The notes: generated by a model from the sequence alone, not told the origin. A stretch of DNA of 64,000 bases from Bacillota bacterium (GCA_023442775.1 JAEZXH010000018.1:1-64000); one strand, 5' to 3'. Counted from the stretch's first letter, positions 6,142 to 14,961 are shown. Program-made: numbers and translations.

Positions 6142-7951
6142 AGACAAGGTATTTCGCGCCTATGGCCCACTCATCAGTCTCCTTTTCGGAAAGACGAGTT
6201 GGCGCATAAGACTCGATGATGTGGCCCATCCCGCTTATGACGGGGAGACTCTTATTCTTCCTCGAGATTTTTCTAGGAAGGAAGAGCTCTTTCCCTGGAA
6301 GGTGCTGGAGCAAGTGGTCCTCTTAGGCATCTTGCACCGGGAGAACACCGCCCTCATAAAACGCCGCGATTGGCTGGAACAAGAAGAGAGGAAGTGGCGC
6401 GCAAGTCTTGGGCCGCAAGGGGGAGGTCGCGAGGCGTTTCTTCTCATGGCGAACCGCATCTTTTTCACCTTTGACAGACTGTGGGCCTGGGAGGAGATGA
6501 GACGGCGCATTCCCCGCGTGGAGAAGGAGAAGATTCTCACCCTCCTCGAGGAACGAGGGGTGTTTCGAGGAGATCTTCCCTTTTCACGACGGTGGTGCGA
6601 TGGGCTTCTCGTGACTGCGTTTCTTCCAGAGCGCCTCGACGAGCTCGGAGAAGATGTCCAGGAGAGGGTGACAAGGCGCCTCATTGGGCGAAGTACGGGA
6701 GAGTTTCTCATGGAGGAGTTTCTCCGCCGCCGCTCTCTCGAAGAGCGAGATCGCATGGTGAAAGGACTCTTCTTTTCTCCCCTCATGAAGGCCATGGTGG
6801 AAGACGAAGACATACGTCAAAACATGGGGCCCCACGAGAGCGTCACCGACGAGATGGAGGTTCAAGAACACGAGCCCGAGAGCAAATCAGAACTTGGCAA
6901 CGAGGACCCCTCTCTCTTCGACGCCACTGCCCTGGAAGAGCTCTTAAACGTCATGGAGGGGCACCCCGACGCCGTGGAGAAATCCCAAGAGGACCGGCGT
7001 AAGGTGCTCCAACAGATGCAACTTGCGAAAGAGGACGCCCTCAACGATATCTCTTCAGGTGAGCGCAGGGACTATCAAGAGCTCATGAAAGACGTCGAAC
7101 CCCTACGGAAACGCATGGGCCTCGCCTGGAGAAAGATGTTGCGAGAGAGTGTGGAAGAGGAGACGCGTCTCTTTTCGGAAGAGCGGCGCGGGCGATTGGA
7201 ATTGCGTGCTATCACCCGGGAGTGGCCGAGGATTTCCACCATGGAGGACGCGAGCCAACTGCCCATCTACGAACGGGGTCGGAGGAGGAAGGTCAGCCGC
7301 ATTCGGGCAAGGCGGATTCTCGTTAGCCTTCTTCTCGACGTCTCCGGGTCCATGAGTCCCGAGAAGATTGCCGTCCAACAACGAGCCGCCCTCCTCTTTT
7401 TGTTGTCCCTCCAAGATTTTTCCAAAGATTTTCGGAACCTGCGACGAATCATGGGTCATTCCCTTCAACTCTTTGTGGAAGTCTATGGATTCTCCGATGG
7501 GTTGCGCATCCTTCTTCCCCGAGAAGAGTTGACGGGGAGAAGGCGAGATGCTCAGTGGATGGCCATGCTCTCCGAGCTGGAGGAGACAGGGGGCTACACC
7601 TACGAGCACCGAGGGCTTGAGGAGATTGACAAGGCCATGACCCCTCGCCAGTGCCAAGACCTCAAGAATGGACGCATGGAACAATTTGTCTTTCTCGTCA
7701 CCGACGGGGCGAGTACAGACGAGGAGCAATCGAAGAGGGTCATCGACCGGCTGCGCCTTAAGGGCGTGACGATCATCGCCTGCCAGGTGGGAAAGACGAG
7801 CCCCCTCGAAGAGGAGATTTTCACAAGGCTCTACGCCGAGGCAGAAGGGGTGCAGGGCATTTCCCTAGGGGAGAGGGTTGACGAGCTCCCTGAACGACTC
7901 TTAGAAAGTTTTCTCGAGGTCTTTCAAAAGAGTCAAAGACAGAGAGGATGA
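6134..7951 (+). CDS. VWA-domain protein, CobT/CoxE-like architecture
   Basis: 605 residues. An N-terminal ~230-residue helical domain (LEQVVLLGILHRENTALI and following) precedes an acidic, probably coiled linker (~235-330). The C-terminal von Willebrand A domain has LLLDVSGSMS (DxSxS MIDAS, ~399-408), a GGYT threonine (~484) and LVTDGAS (~525), so all three parts of the metal-ion-dependent adhesion site are present. Helical N-terminus, acidic middle and C-terminal VWA resemble CobT and other partners of MoxR/CobS-type ATPases. It is the last gene of the overlapping trio, and purA follows with its own promoter. No signal peptide, so an intracellular complex is likely. No cobalamin or CO-dehydrogenase genes lie beside it, so the substrate cannot be named. 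Confidence 0.85.
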   Translation: MDEDKVFRAYGPLISLLFGKTSWRIRLDDVAHPAYDGETLILPRDFSRKEELFPWKVLEQVVLLGILHRENTALIKRRDWLEQEERKWRASLGPQGGGREAFLLMANRIFFTFDRLWAWEEMRRRIPRVEKEKILTLLEERGVFRGDLPFSRRWCDGLLVTAFLPERLDELGEDVQERVTRRLIGRSTGEFLMEEFLRRRSLEERDRMVKGLFFSPLMKAMVEDEDIRQNMGPHESVTDEMEVQEHEPESKSELGNEDPSLFDATALEELLNVMEGHPDAVEKSQEDRRKVLQQMQLAKEDALNDISSGERRDYQELMKDVEPLRKRMGLAWRKMLRESVEEETRLFSEERRGRLELRAITREWPRISTMEDASQLPIYERGRRRKVSRIRARRILVSLLLDVSGSMSPEKIAVQQRAALLFLLSLQDFSKDFRNLRRIMGHSLQLFVEVYGFSDGLRILLPREELTGRRRDAQWMAMLSELEETGGYTYEHRGLEEIDKAMTPRQCQDLKNGRMEQFVFLVTDGASTDEEQSKRVIDRLRLKGVTIIACQVGKTSPLEEEIFTRLYAEAEGVQGISLGERVDELPERLLESFLEVFQKSQRQRG

Positions 7952-7963
7952 GGGGCTTTCCTG

Positions 7964-7972
7964 TGGTATAAT
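7964..7972 (+). promoter_or_regulatory. Extended -10 promoter of purA
   Basis: TGG-TATAAT, 32 bases before the purA start. No good -35 seen. Confidence 0.65.
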
Positions 7973-8004
7973 TTTCTTCTGGTCAAAGGAACAAAGGAGG
8001 TTTC

Positions 8005-9282
8005 ATGAAGACAAGAGCCATTGTAGGCATTAATTTTGGCGACGAGGGAAAGGGGCGCATGGTCGACTACTTTGCCGAGCACGCCGACGTTGTCGTCCGC
8101 TATCAAGGAGGCAACAACGCAGGACATACCGTGGTCAATGAACACGGGTCCTTCGCCCTTCACCTACTGCCCTCGGGAATCTGCCACGAGGGCACGGTGA
8201 ACATCATCGGCCCCGGTGTCGTCGTCAACCTTGAGGCTCTCTGGAAGGAAATGGCAGAGGTGCGCGAAAAGGGGATTGCCATTACGCCGGAGAATCTCGT
8301 GATTTCTCATCGCGCCACCATCCTCATGCCCTACCATCAAGAGGCAGATCGTCTTGAGGAAGAGCGCCTTGGAGACAAAAAGTTCGGGTCCACCATGCGT
8401 GGGATTGCACCGACCTATGGGGACAAATATCTGAAGAAGACCCTGCAGATGGGCCATCTCTTCACCCCGGAAATCTACGCCGATCGCCTGAAGGACTTGG
8501 TGGAGTGGAAAAACATTTCGCGTCGTGGCCTCGGTCAGCCGGAAATCTCCTACGAAGAGATGAAGTCCTGGCTTGATACCTATCGGGAGCTCCTCTTGCC
8601 CTACATTAAGGACGTCTACGATATCTATGATGAGGCGAGCGATCGGGAGTTTCTCTTTGAAGCCCAGCTTGGTGCCATGAGAGACCCTGATTATGGGATT
8701 TTCCCCTATACCACTTCTTCCTCTCCCTTGGCGGCCTACGCCCCCATTGGGTGCGGCTATCCAAAACTAAAACTCGACGAGGTCCTCGGGGTCATGAAGG
8801 CCTATGGCACCTGTGTGGGTGAGGGGCCCTACGTGGGAGAGTTGGAAGGCGAGGAGGCGAGTCGCCTTCGCGAACTGGGACACGAGTACGGCGCCTCTAC
8901 GGGCCGTCCGCGACGAGTGAGCTATGTGGACGTGGTGAGTTCTCGCTATGGTGCCGAGCTTCAAGGGGTCGACGGCATTATCTTGACGAAGCTCGACGTC
9001 CTCTCGGACTACGACGAAATCCCAGTGATGGTGGCCTACGAGTACAAGGGCGAGCGCCTTGATCGGTTCCCCTACACGACGATTCTCGACGATTGCACCC
9101 CAATCTATGAGATTCTTCCCGGATGGAAGGAAGACATCTCTAAGGTGCGGAGGTTTCAGGATTTGCCACAGGCGGCAAGAGATTACATCCTCTTCCTCGA
9201 AGAGCACTTAAAGACGCCGATCCCCTACATTTCCGTGGGACCGGCGCGGGATGAGCTCATTGTACGAGAAGAGCTCCTCTAA
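8005..9282 (+). CDS. purA: Adenylosuccinate synthetase
   Basis: 425 residues, the usual length. Joins IMP and aspartate using GTP in the first step from IMP to AMP. The N-terminus carries NFGDEGKGRMVDYF (GTP-binding P-loop with catalytic Asp) and GGNNAGHTV (catalytic His). FPYTTSSSP, STGRPRRVSYVD and LTKLDVLSDYDEIPV are the IMP/aspartate and guanine recognition segments. Start ATG with AAAGGAGG eight bases upstream. Monocistronic: own promoter upstream and a strong terminator after the stop. Cytosolic. Confidence 0.97.
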   Translation: MKTRAIVGINFGDEGKGRMVDYFAEHADVVVRYQGGNNAGHTVVNEHGSFALHLLPSGICHEGTVNIIGPGVVVNLEALWKEMAEVREKGIAITPENLVISHRATILMPYHQEADRLEEERLGDKKFGSTMRGIAPTYGDKYLKKTLQMGHLFTPEIYADRLKDLVEWKNISRRGLGQPEISYEEMKSWLDTYRELLLPYIKDVYDIYDEASDREFLFEAQLGAMRDPDYGIFPYTTSSSPLAAYAPIGCGYPKLKLDEVLGVMKAYGTCVGEGPYVGELEGEEASRLRELGHEYGASTGRPRRVSYVDVVSSRYGAELQGVDGIILTKLDVLSDYDEIPVMVAYEYKGERLDRFPYTTILDDCTPIYEILPGWKEDISKVRRFQDLPQAARDYILFLEEHLKTPIPYISVGPARDELIVREELL

Positions 9283-9284
9283 GG

Positions 9285-9318
9285 AAAAAGTCCAAGGCTT
9301 CTTGGGCTTTTTCTTTTT
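9285..9318 (+). terminator. Terminator of purA
   Basis: AAAAAG-CCAAG paired with CTTGG-CTTTTT around a GCTT loop, ending in TTTTTCTTTTT. Confidence 0.85.
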
Positions 9319-9333
9319 AGTAGGCGGCGCCCG

Positions 9334-9342
9334 TGATATGAT
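9334..9342 (+). promoter_or_regulatory. Extended -10 promoter of polA-coaE
   Basis: TGA-TATGAT, 21 bases before the polA start. The ribosome binding site AGGGAGGG lies between. Confidence 0.6.
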
Positions 9343-9363
9343 GGAAGGAAAGGGAGGGATACT

Positions 9364-11976
9364 ATGACGGAGAAACTTTTAATCGTGGACGGAAGCAGCA
9401 TCTTCTTCCGCGCCTTTTATGCCATGCCGACGATGATGACGAAGGAGGGAATCCATACCAACGCGGTCTACGGCTTTTTGACCATGCTTCATCGGGTGCG
9501 CCAAGACCTTGCGCCCACCCACGTGGCCATTTGTTTTGACCATCGTGGAAAGACGTTCCGTCACGACTCCTACGAGGATTACAAGGGCACCCGCAAGCCC
9601 ATGCCCTCGGAGTTTGAACAACAGTGGCCGGTGCTCCGAGAAATCTTAGATGCGATGGGCATCACCACCTTCTCCATGCCCTCCTTCGAGGCCGACGACT
9701 TGGCGGGTAGCCTCGGGGCCTTCTTCCAAGGAGAGGGAAGGGAAGTCTGTTACGTCACTGGGGATCGGGATTACCTCCAACTCGTGGGTCCCCATGCGGT
9801 GGTCTATTTGACGAAGAAAGGGGTCACCCAACTGGAGCGCTACGACGAGGCGCGGATCAAAGAAGAATATGGCCTCACTCCCAAGGGACTCATCGACCTC
9901 AAGGGTCTCATGGGGGATAGTTCTGATAACATCCCAGGCGTCCCGAAGGTAGGGGAGAAGACGGGGCTCAAGCTTCTCACCGCCTATGGGTCCATCGAGG
10001 GGATTTACGAGCACCTCGACGAGATTTCCGGGAAGGCTCTTCGTAAGAATCTCGAAGACTATGAGGCCCAGGCCTACATGAGCCGTCGCCTTGGAACCAT
10101 CGTCTGTCATGTCCCCCTAGAGGTGACGAAAGAGGATCTCCTCGTGAAAGACGAAGACCTGGATCGTCTCCGCGCACTCTATCAACAGTGTGAGTTCCGA
10201 AAATTCTTAGGAGAGCTGGAGGTTGAAGCCGAGCCCGCCGAAGAGCTCGCCCTGAAGCAAGCGACGATTTCTGATCTCATGGCATCGAAGGCTAAGACCT
10301 GGGTGGTCTTCCCCATGATTTCCGGGCGACTCGGTGCCGGCGGAAGACTTGAGGGCCTCGGTCTCTACGACACAGAACAGGGTTATGTGGTCATGGGCGA
10401 AGAGAGCGATGGTCTTCGGGATTTCTTCAAGGGAAAGGAAATCATCGGACACGACCTCAAAGAACTGTACCTCGCCCTCTTCGATGAGGCAGAGGAGCCC
10501 GAGGTCTTCTCCTTTGATACGGCGCTGGCCCAATATCTCTTGGACCCCGGCCGTTCCAGTTACGCCATCGAGATTCTCCTCGGGGAACACACGACCCAAC
10601 ACTGTCCCTCAGAGGAAACACTCCTCGGAAAGGGCAAGAAGAAAAAGTCCTGGATGGACTTGGACAAAGAGTCCCTCGAAGGGTATCTCAGTGTCGTTCT
10701 CCCGGGAATCTGGTCTCTGAAGGAGACTCTTGAAGATCTCTTGAAGGAACAGGAGATGCTCGAGTTCTATCACGACGTGGAGATGCCCCTGACACGGGTC
10801 TTGGCGGCGATGGAACACCGGGGGATTCGCGTCCTGCCCGAGGTGCTTCACGGCATTGGAGAGGACCTGGACAAGGAGCTCTCGAGCCTTGAGATGCGCA
10901 TTTACGACCTCGCCGGCGAAGAGTTTAACATCAACTCGCCGAAGCAGTTGGGGACCATCCTCTTTGAAAAATTGGGCTTCCCCGCTCTCAAGAAGACGAA
11001 GACGGGATACTCCACCGCGGTGGACGTCTTGGAACAACTCGTGGAAGAGGGCAACATCGTCGAGGCCATCTTGCGCTATCGGATGCTCTCAAAACTCAAG
11101 GGAACCTATGTGGATGGGATGGAAAAGCTCATCGACGAGGAGACGGGGCGGATTCACTCCCAGTTCCTCCAGATGGCCACGGCGACAGGACGACTTTCAA
11201 GTGCCGATCCAAACCTCCAAAATCTCCCGGTGCGCACCGAAGAGGGGCGTCTCATTCGTAAGGCCTTTGTCCCCGAAGAGGGGTCTGTCTTCGTCGACGG
11301 AGACTACTCTCAGATTGAACTGCGCATCCTCGCCCACATTGCCAAGGACGAAGAGATGCAGGAAATCTTCCAAGAGGGAGGGGACATCCACACCTCTACC
11401 GCAGCCCAAGTCTTTCACCTCGCTCCCGAGGAGGTGACGCCTCTCATGCGTCGCCGCGCCAAGGCGGTGAACTTTGGCATCGTCTACGGCATCAGTGATT
11501 ACGGCCTCTCTCGCGATCTCAATATTCCTCGAAAGGAGGCTGCGGAGTACATCGACGCCTATCTCCACCACTTCCAGGGCGTGAAGAAATTCATGGAGGA
11601 GATTGTCGAGGAGGGGAAGGAGCAAGGCTTTGTCACCACCCTCTCCGGACGTCGCCGCTACATCCCTGAGCTTCAATCGAAAAATTTCAACGTGCGAGGA
11701 TTTGGGCAACGCATCGCCCTCAACACACCCATTCAAGGGTCGGCGGCAGACATGATGAAGCGCGCCATGGTCAGGGTCTACGAGGGACTCAAAACCCACT
11801 ATCCGAAGGCGCGCCTTCTCGTCCAGATTCACGACGAACTCCTCATCGAGTGCCCAGAAGAAGAGGCAGAAGAACTGAAAAAGGACCTGGCCGCGTGGAT
11901 GGCCCACGCCGAAGAGCTGGAGGTCCCCATTCTCGTCGACACCCATATCGGGAAGGATTGGTACGATGCGAAATAA
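9364..11976 (+). CDS. polA: DNA polymerase I
   Basis: 870 residues. Repairs DNA and removes Okazaki-fragment primers. N-terminal 5'-3' exonuclease (~1-290): LLIVDGSSIFFRAFYA, GDRDYLQLV, GDSSDNIPGVPKVGEKT. The middle is a 3'-5' exonuclease-like fold, but the expected DxE metal motif is replaced by VVFPMISGR near 318-326, so proofreading is probably lost, as in several Bacillota and Thermus enzymes. Polymerase domain: motif A DGDYSQIELR (~643-652), motif B RRAKAVNFGIVYG (~697), motif C QIHDEL (~820). Overlaps coaE by 11 bases. Confidence 0.97.
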   Translation: MTEKLLIVDGSSIFFRAFYAMPTMMTKEGIHTNAVYGFLTMLHRVRQDLAPTHVAICFDHRGKTFRHDSYEDYKGTRKPMPSEFEQQWPVLREILDAMGITTFSMPSFEADDLAGSLGAFFQGEGREVCYVTGDRDYLQLVGPHAVVYLTKKGVTQLERYDEARIKEEYGLTPKGLIDLKGLMGDSSDNIPGVPKVGEKTGLKLLTAYGSIEGIYEHLDEISGKALRKNLEDYEAQAYMSRRLGTIVCHVPLEVTKEDLLVKDEDLDRLRALYQQCEFRKFLGELEVEAEPAEELALKQATISDLMASKAKTWVVFPMISGRLGAGGRLEGLGLYDTEQGYVVMGEESDGLRDFFKGKEIIGHDLKELYLALFDEAEEPEVFSFDTALAQYLLDPGRSSYAIEILLGEHTTQHCPSEETLLGKGKKKKSWMDLDKESLEGYLSVVLPGIWSLKETLEDLLKEQEMLEFYHDVEMPLTRVLAAMEHRGIRVLPEVLHGIGEDLDKELSSLEMRIYDLAGEEFNINSPKQLGTILFEKLGFPALKKTKTGYSTAVDVLEQLVEEGNIVEAILRYRMLSKLKGTYVDGMEKLIDEETGRIHSQFLQMATATGRLSSADPNLQNLPVRTEEGRLIRKAFVPEEGSVFVDGDYSQIELRILAHIAKDEEMQEIFQEGGDIHTSTAAQVFHLAPEEVTPLMRRRAKAVNFGIVYGISDYGLSRDLNIPRKEAAEYIDAYLHHFQGVKKFMEEIVEEGKEQGFVTTLSGRRRYIPELQSKNFNVRGFGQRIALNTPIQGSAADMMKRAMVRVYEGLKTHYPKARLLVQIHDELLIECPEEEAEELKKDLAAWMAHAEELEVPILVDTHIGKDWYDAK

Positions 11977-12562
11977 GAAGGAAGTCATTGTCCTCACCGG
12001 GGGAATCGCCTCGGGAAAGAGTGCGGTGGTTCAGGTGTTGAAGAGTATTGGAGAAGAGGTCGTGGACGCGGATCTCATCGCCCGAGATGCCGCGGAAGAC
12101 CAGTGGGTCTTAGAAGAGATTTCTCAGGTTTTCGGGGCGGAGATGGTCAAGGGACATCGCCTCGATCGGGATGCGATGGGGAAGGTGGTCTTTCATGACG
12201 ACAGGGCGCGAGAAGCCTTAAACGCCATCTTGCACCCGAGGATTTACGCCCGCCTTGAAGAGGAAGCTGCAGAGATTCTCAAGACTCGAGACCGGGTCTT
12301 CCTCGACATCCCACTCTTCTTTGAAACGAGAGATCGGGCTACCTTCGTCCCCAGCGCCATCTGGTGCGTCGGCGTCTCCCACGAGACCCAAGTCGCTCGC
12401 CTCATGGTCCGGGATGGGATCGATCGCGATTATGCGGAAGCGAAGATTGCCTCACAGATGCCCCTCGAGGAGAAGATGAGAAAGAGTGACGTCGTCATCA
12501 TGAACGAAGGCACCCTCGACGATCTCAAGGAGGAGGTTCAATGCGCCTTAAGAAATTCCTGA
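11966..12562 (+). CDS. coaE: Dephospho-CoA kinase
   Basis: 198 residues, normal length. Phosphorylates the 3'-OH of dephospho-CoA, the last step of coenzyme A synthesis. P-loop TGGIASGKS near residues 12-20, VVDADLIARD (substrate Asp), FLDIPLFFE, and C-terminal KSDVVIMNEGTLDDL. It starts 11 bases inside polA and its end overlaps the following lipoprotein gene by 22 bases, so the three genes form one transcript. polA-coaE pairing is common in Bacillota. Confidence 0.96.
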   Translation: MRNKKEVIVLTGGIASGKSAVVQVLKSIGEEVVDADLIARDAAEDQWVLEEISQVFGAEMVKGHRLDRDAMGKVVFHDDRAREALNAILHPRIYARLEEEAAEILKTRDRVFLDIPLFFETRDRATFVPSAIWCVGVSHETQVARLMVRDGIDRDYAEAKIASQMPLEEKMRKSDVVIMNEGTLDDLKEEVQCALRNS

Positions 12563-14217
12563 TTCTTCTCGGCCTCTGCCTTCTCGTGGGATGCGGAGGG
12601 GACGGGATTACCATCAAAGAAGTGAGTCCCAATGAACTCATTGACACCACTCCCTATCCAGGTGGGGAGATTTCCATTCCACTCACCAATCCCGACGGAT
12701 TCAACCCCCTCTTGACGAACAACGAGAGCTACTTCTACTTTTCAAAGCTCATGTTTGACTCCCTCTTCACCGTCGACGATGGAGGGAAGGTGGTGCCCCA
12801 GTTGGCGGAGCACTACGAGTACTCAGTAGACGGCCACACCCTAAGTGTGACCTTGAAGGAGAACCTCACCTGGCAAGACGGCGAACCTCTAACCGCCTAC
12901 GACGTGGCGGCGACCTTTAACGCCATGCGACACCTCCCGGGGTCTTCTCCCTATGGACGTCTCCTTCGTCAGTGCGTCGGCGTGGCCCACGGCTTTTCCC
13001 CCGACGGGTTTGGACGCGCCGTGGTCTTTGACGATCGCAACGTGGATTTTCAGTTCGATAAGCCCTATAAGAACGCCCCGTTGATGCTGACCTTTCCCAT
13101 TCTTCCCAGTCATCTCTACACCGAAGAGCAGATGATGACTCACGAGGGATTCCAACTTGTAGGCTCCGGCGCCTATCGACTCGAACACATCGTGCCCAAC
13201 CAGGAGATTGTCCTTCAAAAGGACCCGAACTACAGCGGAAAGGCCGCCTACATCGACACCATCCGCGGTAAGATTCTTCACAACGAGGAAGATGCGGAGA
13301 ATGCTCTGCGCACGGGAGAGGTCAATGTCGCCACTCCCAAGGGCTACGATTGGGATCAGTATAAGGACCATCCCAAAATCAGCGTCGAGGAGTATGAGAC
13401 CGGGGATATGGAGATTTTAGCCCTCAACACGGAAGCCCCGATCTTTCAAGGGGAGAGGGGAAAACTCATTCGCCAAGCCATCAGCCGTGGCATCAACAAG
13501 CAGCGGATGATCGATAGCCTCTATCTCGGAAAGGCTACGGAAGTCTCCAATCTCTTCCCAGGGGAGGGGAAGGTGGACCATCAGGCGAAGGTCTATTACA
13601 ATCCCGAGGCGGCGCGAGAACTCTTGACGAAGGCGGGGTACCACGACGGGGAAGATGGCCTCTTGCAAGACGACTCGGGTAACCACATCACCCTCGCCGT
13701 GACCACAAATTCCTTCCAACTCAACCACCGCATCATCGTCGATCTCATCGTCGACGACCTGCGAGGCCTCGGCATCGATGCCCACAGTGCCTACCAGGAG
13801 GTGGATCCAGAGCACACCTACACCCAAGAGGAGATTGTGGAGCAGTGGGGAAGTTTCTATCCCGCCCTTCAGCGCGGCGAGTTTCAGGCGGCTCTCGTGG
13901 GAGTCCAGACTCTTCCCGACGGGGATCCTTCGCCCCTTCTTTACTCGGGAGCCATTGGAAATACAAACATAGCGCGGTTTCGGGAAAAAACTTTCGACGA
14001 TTTTTTGGAAAAAATGAATTTAGGTGTTGACGACGACGACACGACCCCCTATAATAATACAAGTAAGCGGTTCGTTGAAGAAAGTCCTTACGTTCCACTC
14101 TTCACGAAGAAGGGAGCGCTCTTAAAGGACAATCGACTGAAGGGAAGGATACATCCCTCATCCTACGATCTCTACGGAGGTCTTCGCGAGGTATTCATTC
14201 CCAAGGAGCTGCACTAG
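12541..14217 (+). CDS. Peptide/solute-binding lipoprotein of ABC transporter (SBP family 5)
   Basis: 558 residues. Signal peptide with lipobox LLVGC (Cys18) predicts a lipid-anchored extracytoplasmic protein. The family-5 fold (oligopeptide/dipeptide/nickel binding) shows in TNPDGFNPLLTNNESYFYF, LTWQDGEPLTAYDVAATFNA, YDWDQYKDHP and IRQAISRGINKQRMIDSLYLG. The start is set by AAGGAGG nine bases before ATG 12541, inside coaE. No permease or ATPase gene is adjacent, so it must work with components encoded elsewhere. Its 3' end holds a promoter for the next tRNA, and its stop codon shares a base with that tRNA. Substrate unknown; peptides are the best guess. Confidence 0.9.
   Translation: MRLKKFLILLGLCLLVGCGGDGITIKEVSPNELIDTTPYPGGEISIPLTNPDGFNPLLTNNESYFYFSKLMFDSLFTVDDGGKVVPQLAEHYEYSVDGHTLSVTLKENLTWQDGEPLTAYDVAATFNAMRHLPGSSPYGRLLRQCVGVAHGFSPDGFGRAVVFDDRNVDFQFDKPYKNAPLMLTFPILPSHLYTEEQMMTHEGFQLVGSGAYRLEHIVPNQEIVLQKDPNYSGKAAYIDTIRGKILHNEEDAENALRTGEVNVATPKGYDWDQYKDHPKISVEEYETGDMEILALNTEAPIFQGERGKLIRQAISRGINKQRMIDSLYLGKATEVSNLFPGEGKVDHQAKVYYNPEAARELLTKAGYHDGEDGLLQDDSGNHITLAVTTNSFQLNHRIIVDLIVDDLRGLGIDAHSAYQEVDPEHTYTQEEIVEQWGSFYPALQRGEFQAALVGVQTLPDGDPSPLLYSGAIGNTNIARFREKTFDDFLEKMNLGVDDDDTTPYNNTSKRFVEESPYVPLFTKKGALLKDNRLKGRIHPSSYDLYGGLREVFIPKELH
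14027..14055 (+). promoter_or_regulatory. Promoter of tRNA-Leu, inside the lipoprotein gene
   Basis: TTGACG, 17-base spacer, TATAAT: a near-consensus sigma-A promoter wholly inside coding sequence. Transcription would begin near 14062, about 155 bases before tRNA-Leu (GAG). Local sequence is unusually AT-rich for this gene. Confidence 0.8.
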
Positions 14218-14303
14218 CGGGGGTGCTGGAATTGGTAGACAGGCATGTTTGAGGGGCATGTGTGAGTCATCACGTGGGGGTTCAAGTCCCTTTCCCCGCA
14301 CCA
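14217..14303 (+). tRNA. tRNA-Leu (GAG)
   Basis: Class II tRNA starting GCGGGGGTGCTGGAATTGG, with anticodon loop TTGAGGG giving GAG, a long variable arm, and end CCCCGCACCA. Its first base is the last base of the upstream stop codon. Confidence 0.95.
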
Positions 14304-14311
14304 TTACAAAA

Positions 14312-14349
14312 AGGTCTCGTTCCGCCGAAAGGTGGGGCGAGATTTTTTT
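14312..14349 (+). terminator. Terminator after tRNA-Leu
   Basis: A 13-base imperfect stem (14314-14326 with 14331-14343) around a GAAA tetraloop, followed by a run of T. It separates the tRNA from the TetR gene. Confidence 0.85.
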
Positions 14350-14367
14350 ATGCTGAGGAGGGAAGTC

Positions 14368-14937
14368 ATGGCAGATCGTACAAAACTCGCCTTCGTCGAG
14401 ACGCTCAAAGAGCTGTTGAAGACAAAGAGTCTGCAAAAAGTCACCATCCAAGAGTTGGCCGACGCCTGCGGCTACAATCGGATGACCTTCTACTACCATT
14501 TTCAGGACATCTATGCCCTTCTGGAGTGGGCCTGTCGCGAAGAGGCACAGCGGGCCATTGCAGACAAGAGAACTTATGAGACTTGGCAGGAGGGATTTTG
14601 CCAACTCCTCGAGGCCATTGAAGAGGAGAAACACTTCATCCTCCAAGTGGATCGGGCCTTGGGTCGCGGGCAAATTGAGTCCTACCTCTACGGGATGACC
14701 GAGCCCCTCCTCGCCAAGGTCATCGAGGAGATGCCCCACCATCAAGGCATTGGGAAAGAGGACGAAGATTTTCTCGCCTCCTTTTACACCTACGCCTTTG
14801 TCGGGGTCGTCATGGAGTGGATGCAGAAGGATTGTGAACCAAGTCCCAAGGAGGTCACGGAAAAAGTGGCCTGGGCGATGAAGGGGTGTTTTCGCGAAGC
14901 TCTCTCTCGGCCCCATGACACCTCTAGACAGATGTGA
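14368..14937 (+). CDS. TetR/AcrR-family regulator beside oleate hydratase
   Basis: 189 residues. The N-terminal TetR helix-turn-helix is clear: TIQELADACGYNRMTFYYHF (residues ~25-44). The C-terminal helical ligand domain resembles the DhaS-like subgroup of TetR regulators. Start ATG 14368 is chosen because GAGGAGGG lies just before it; in-frame upstream starts fall in the tRNA terminator. It sits 102 bases upstream of the oleate hydratase gene in the same direction, so it probably senses fatty acids or membrane stress and controls that gene (inference). Confidence 0.88.
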   Translation: MADRTKLAFVETLKELLKTKSLQKVTIQELADACGYNRMTFYYHFQDIYALLEWACREEAQRAIADKRTYETWQEGFCQLLEAIEEEKHFILQVDRALGRGQIESYLYGMTEPLLAKVIEEMPHHQGIGKEDEDFLASFYTYAFVGVVMEWMQKDCEPSPKEVTEKVAWAMKGCFREALSRPHDTSRQM

Positions 14938-14961
14938 GGAAATGATAAAAAACTAGACAGA
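14924..14961 (+). repeat. Direct repeat CTAGACAGA, possible regulator site
   Basis: CTAGACAGA occurs at 14924-14932 (end of the TetR gene) and 14953-14961 (gap before oleate hydratase), 29 bases apart. The second copy is followed by TTGTCC, giving a weak dyad with GACA. Possible operator for the TetR protein; not proven. Confidence 0.4.
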
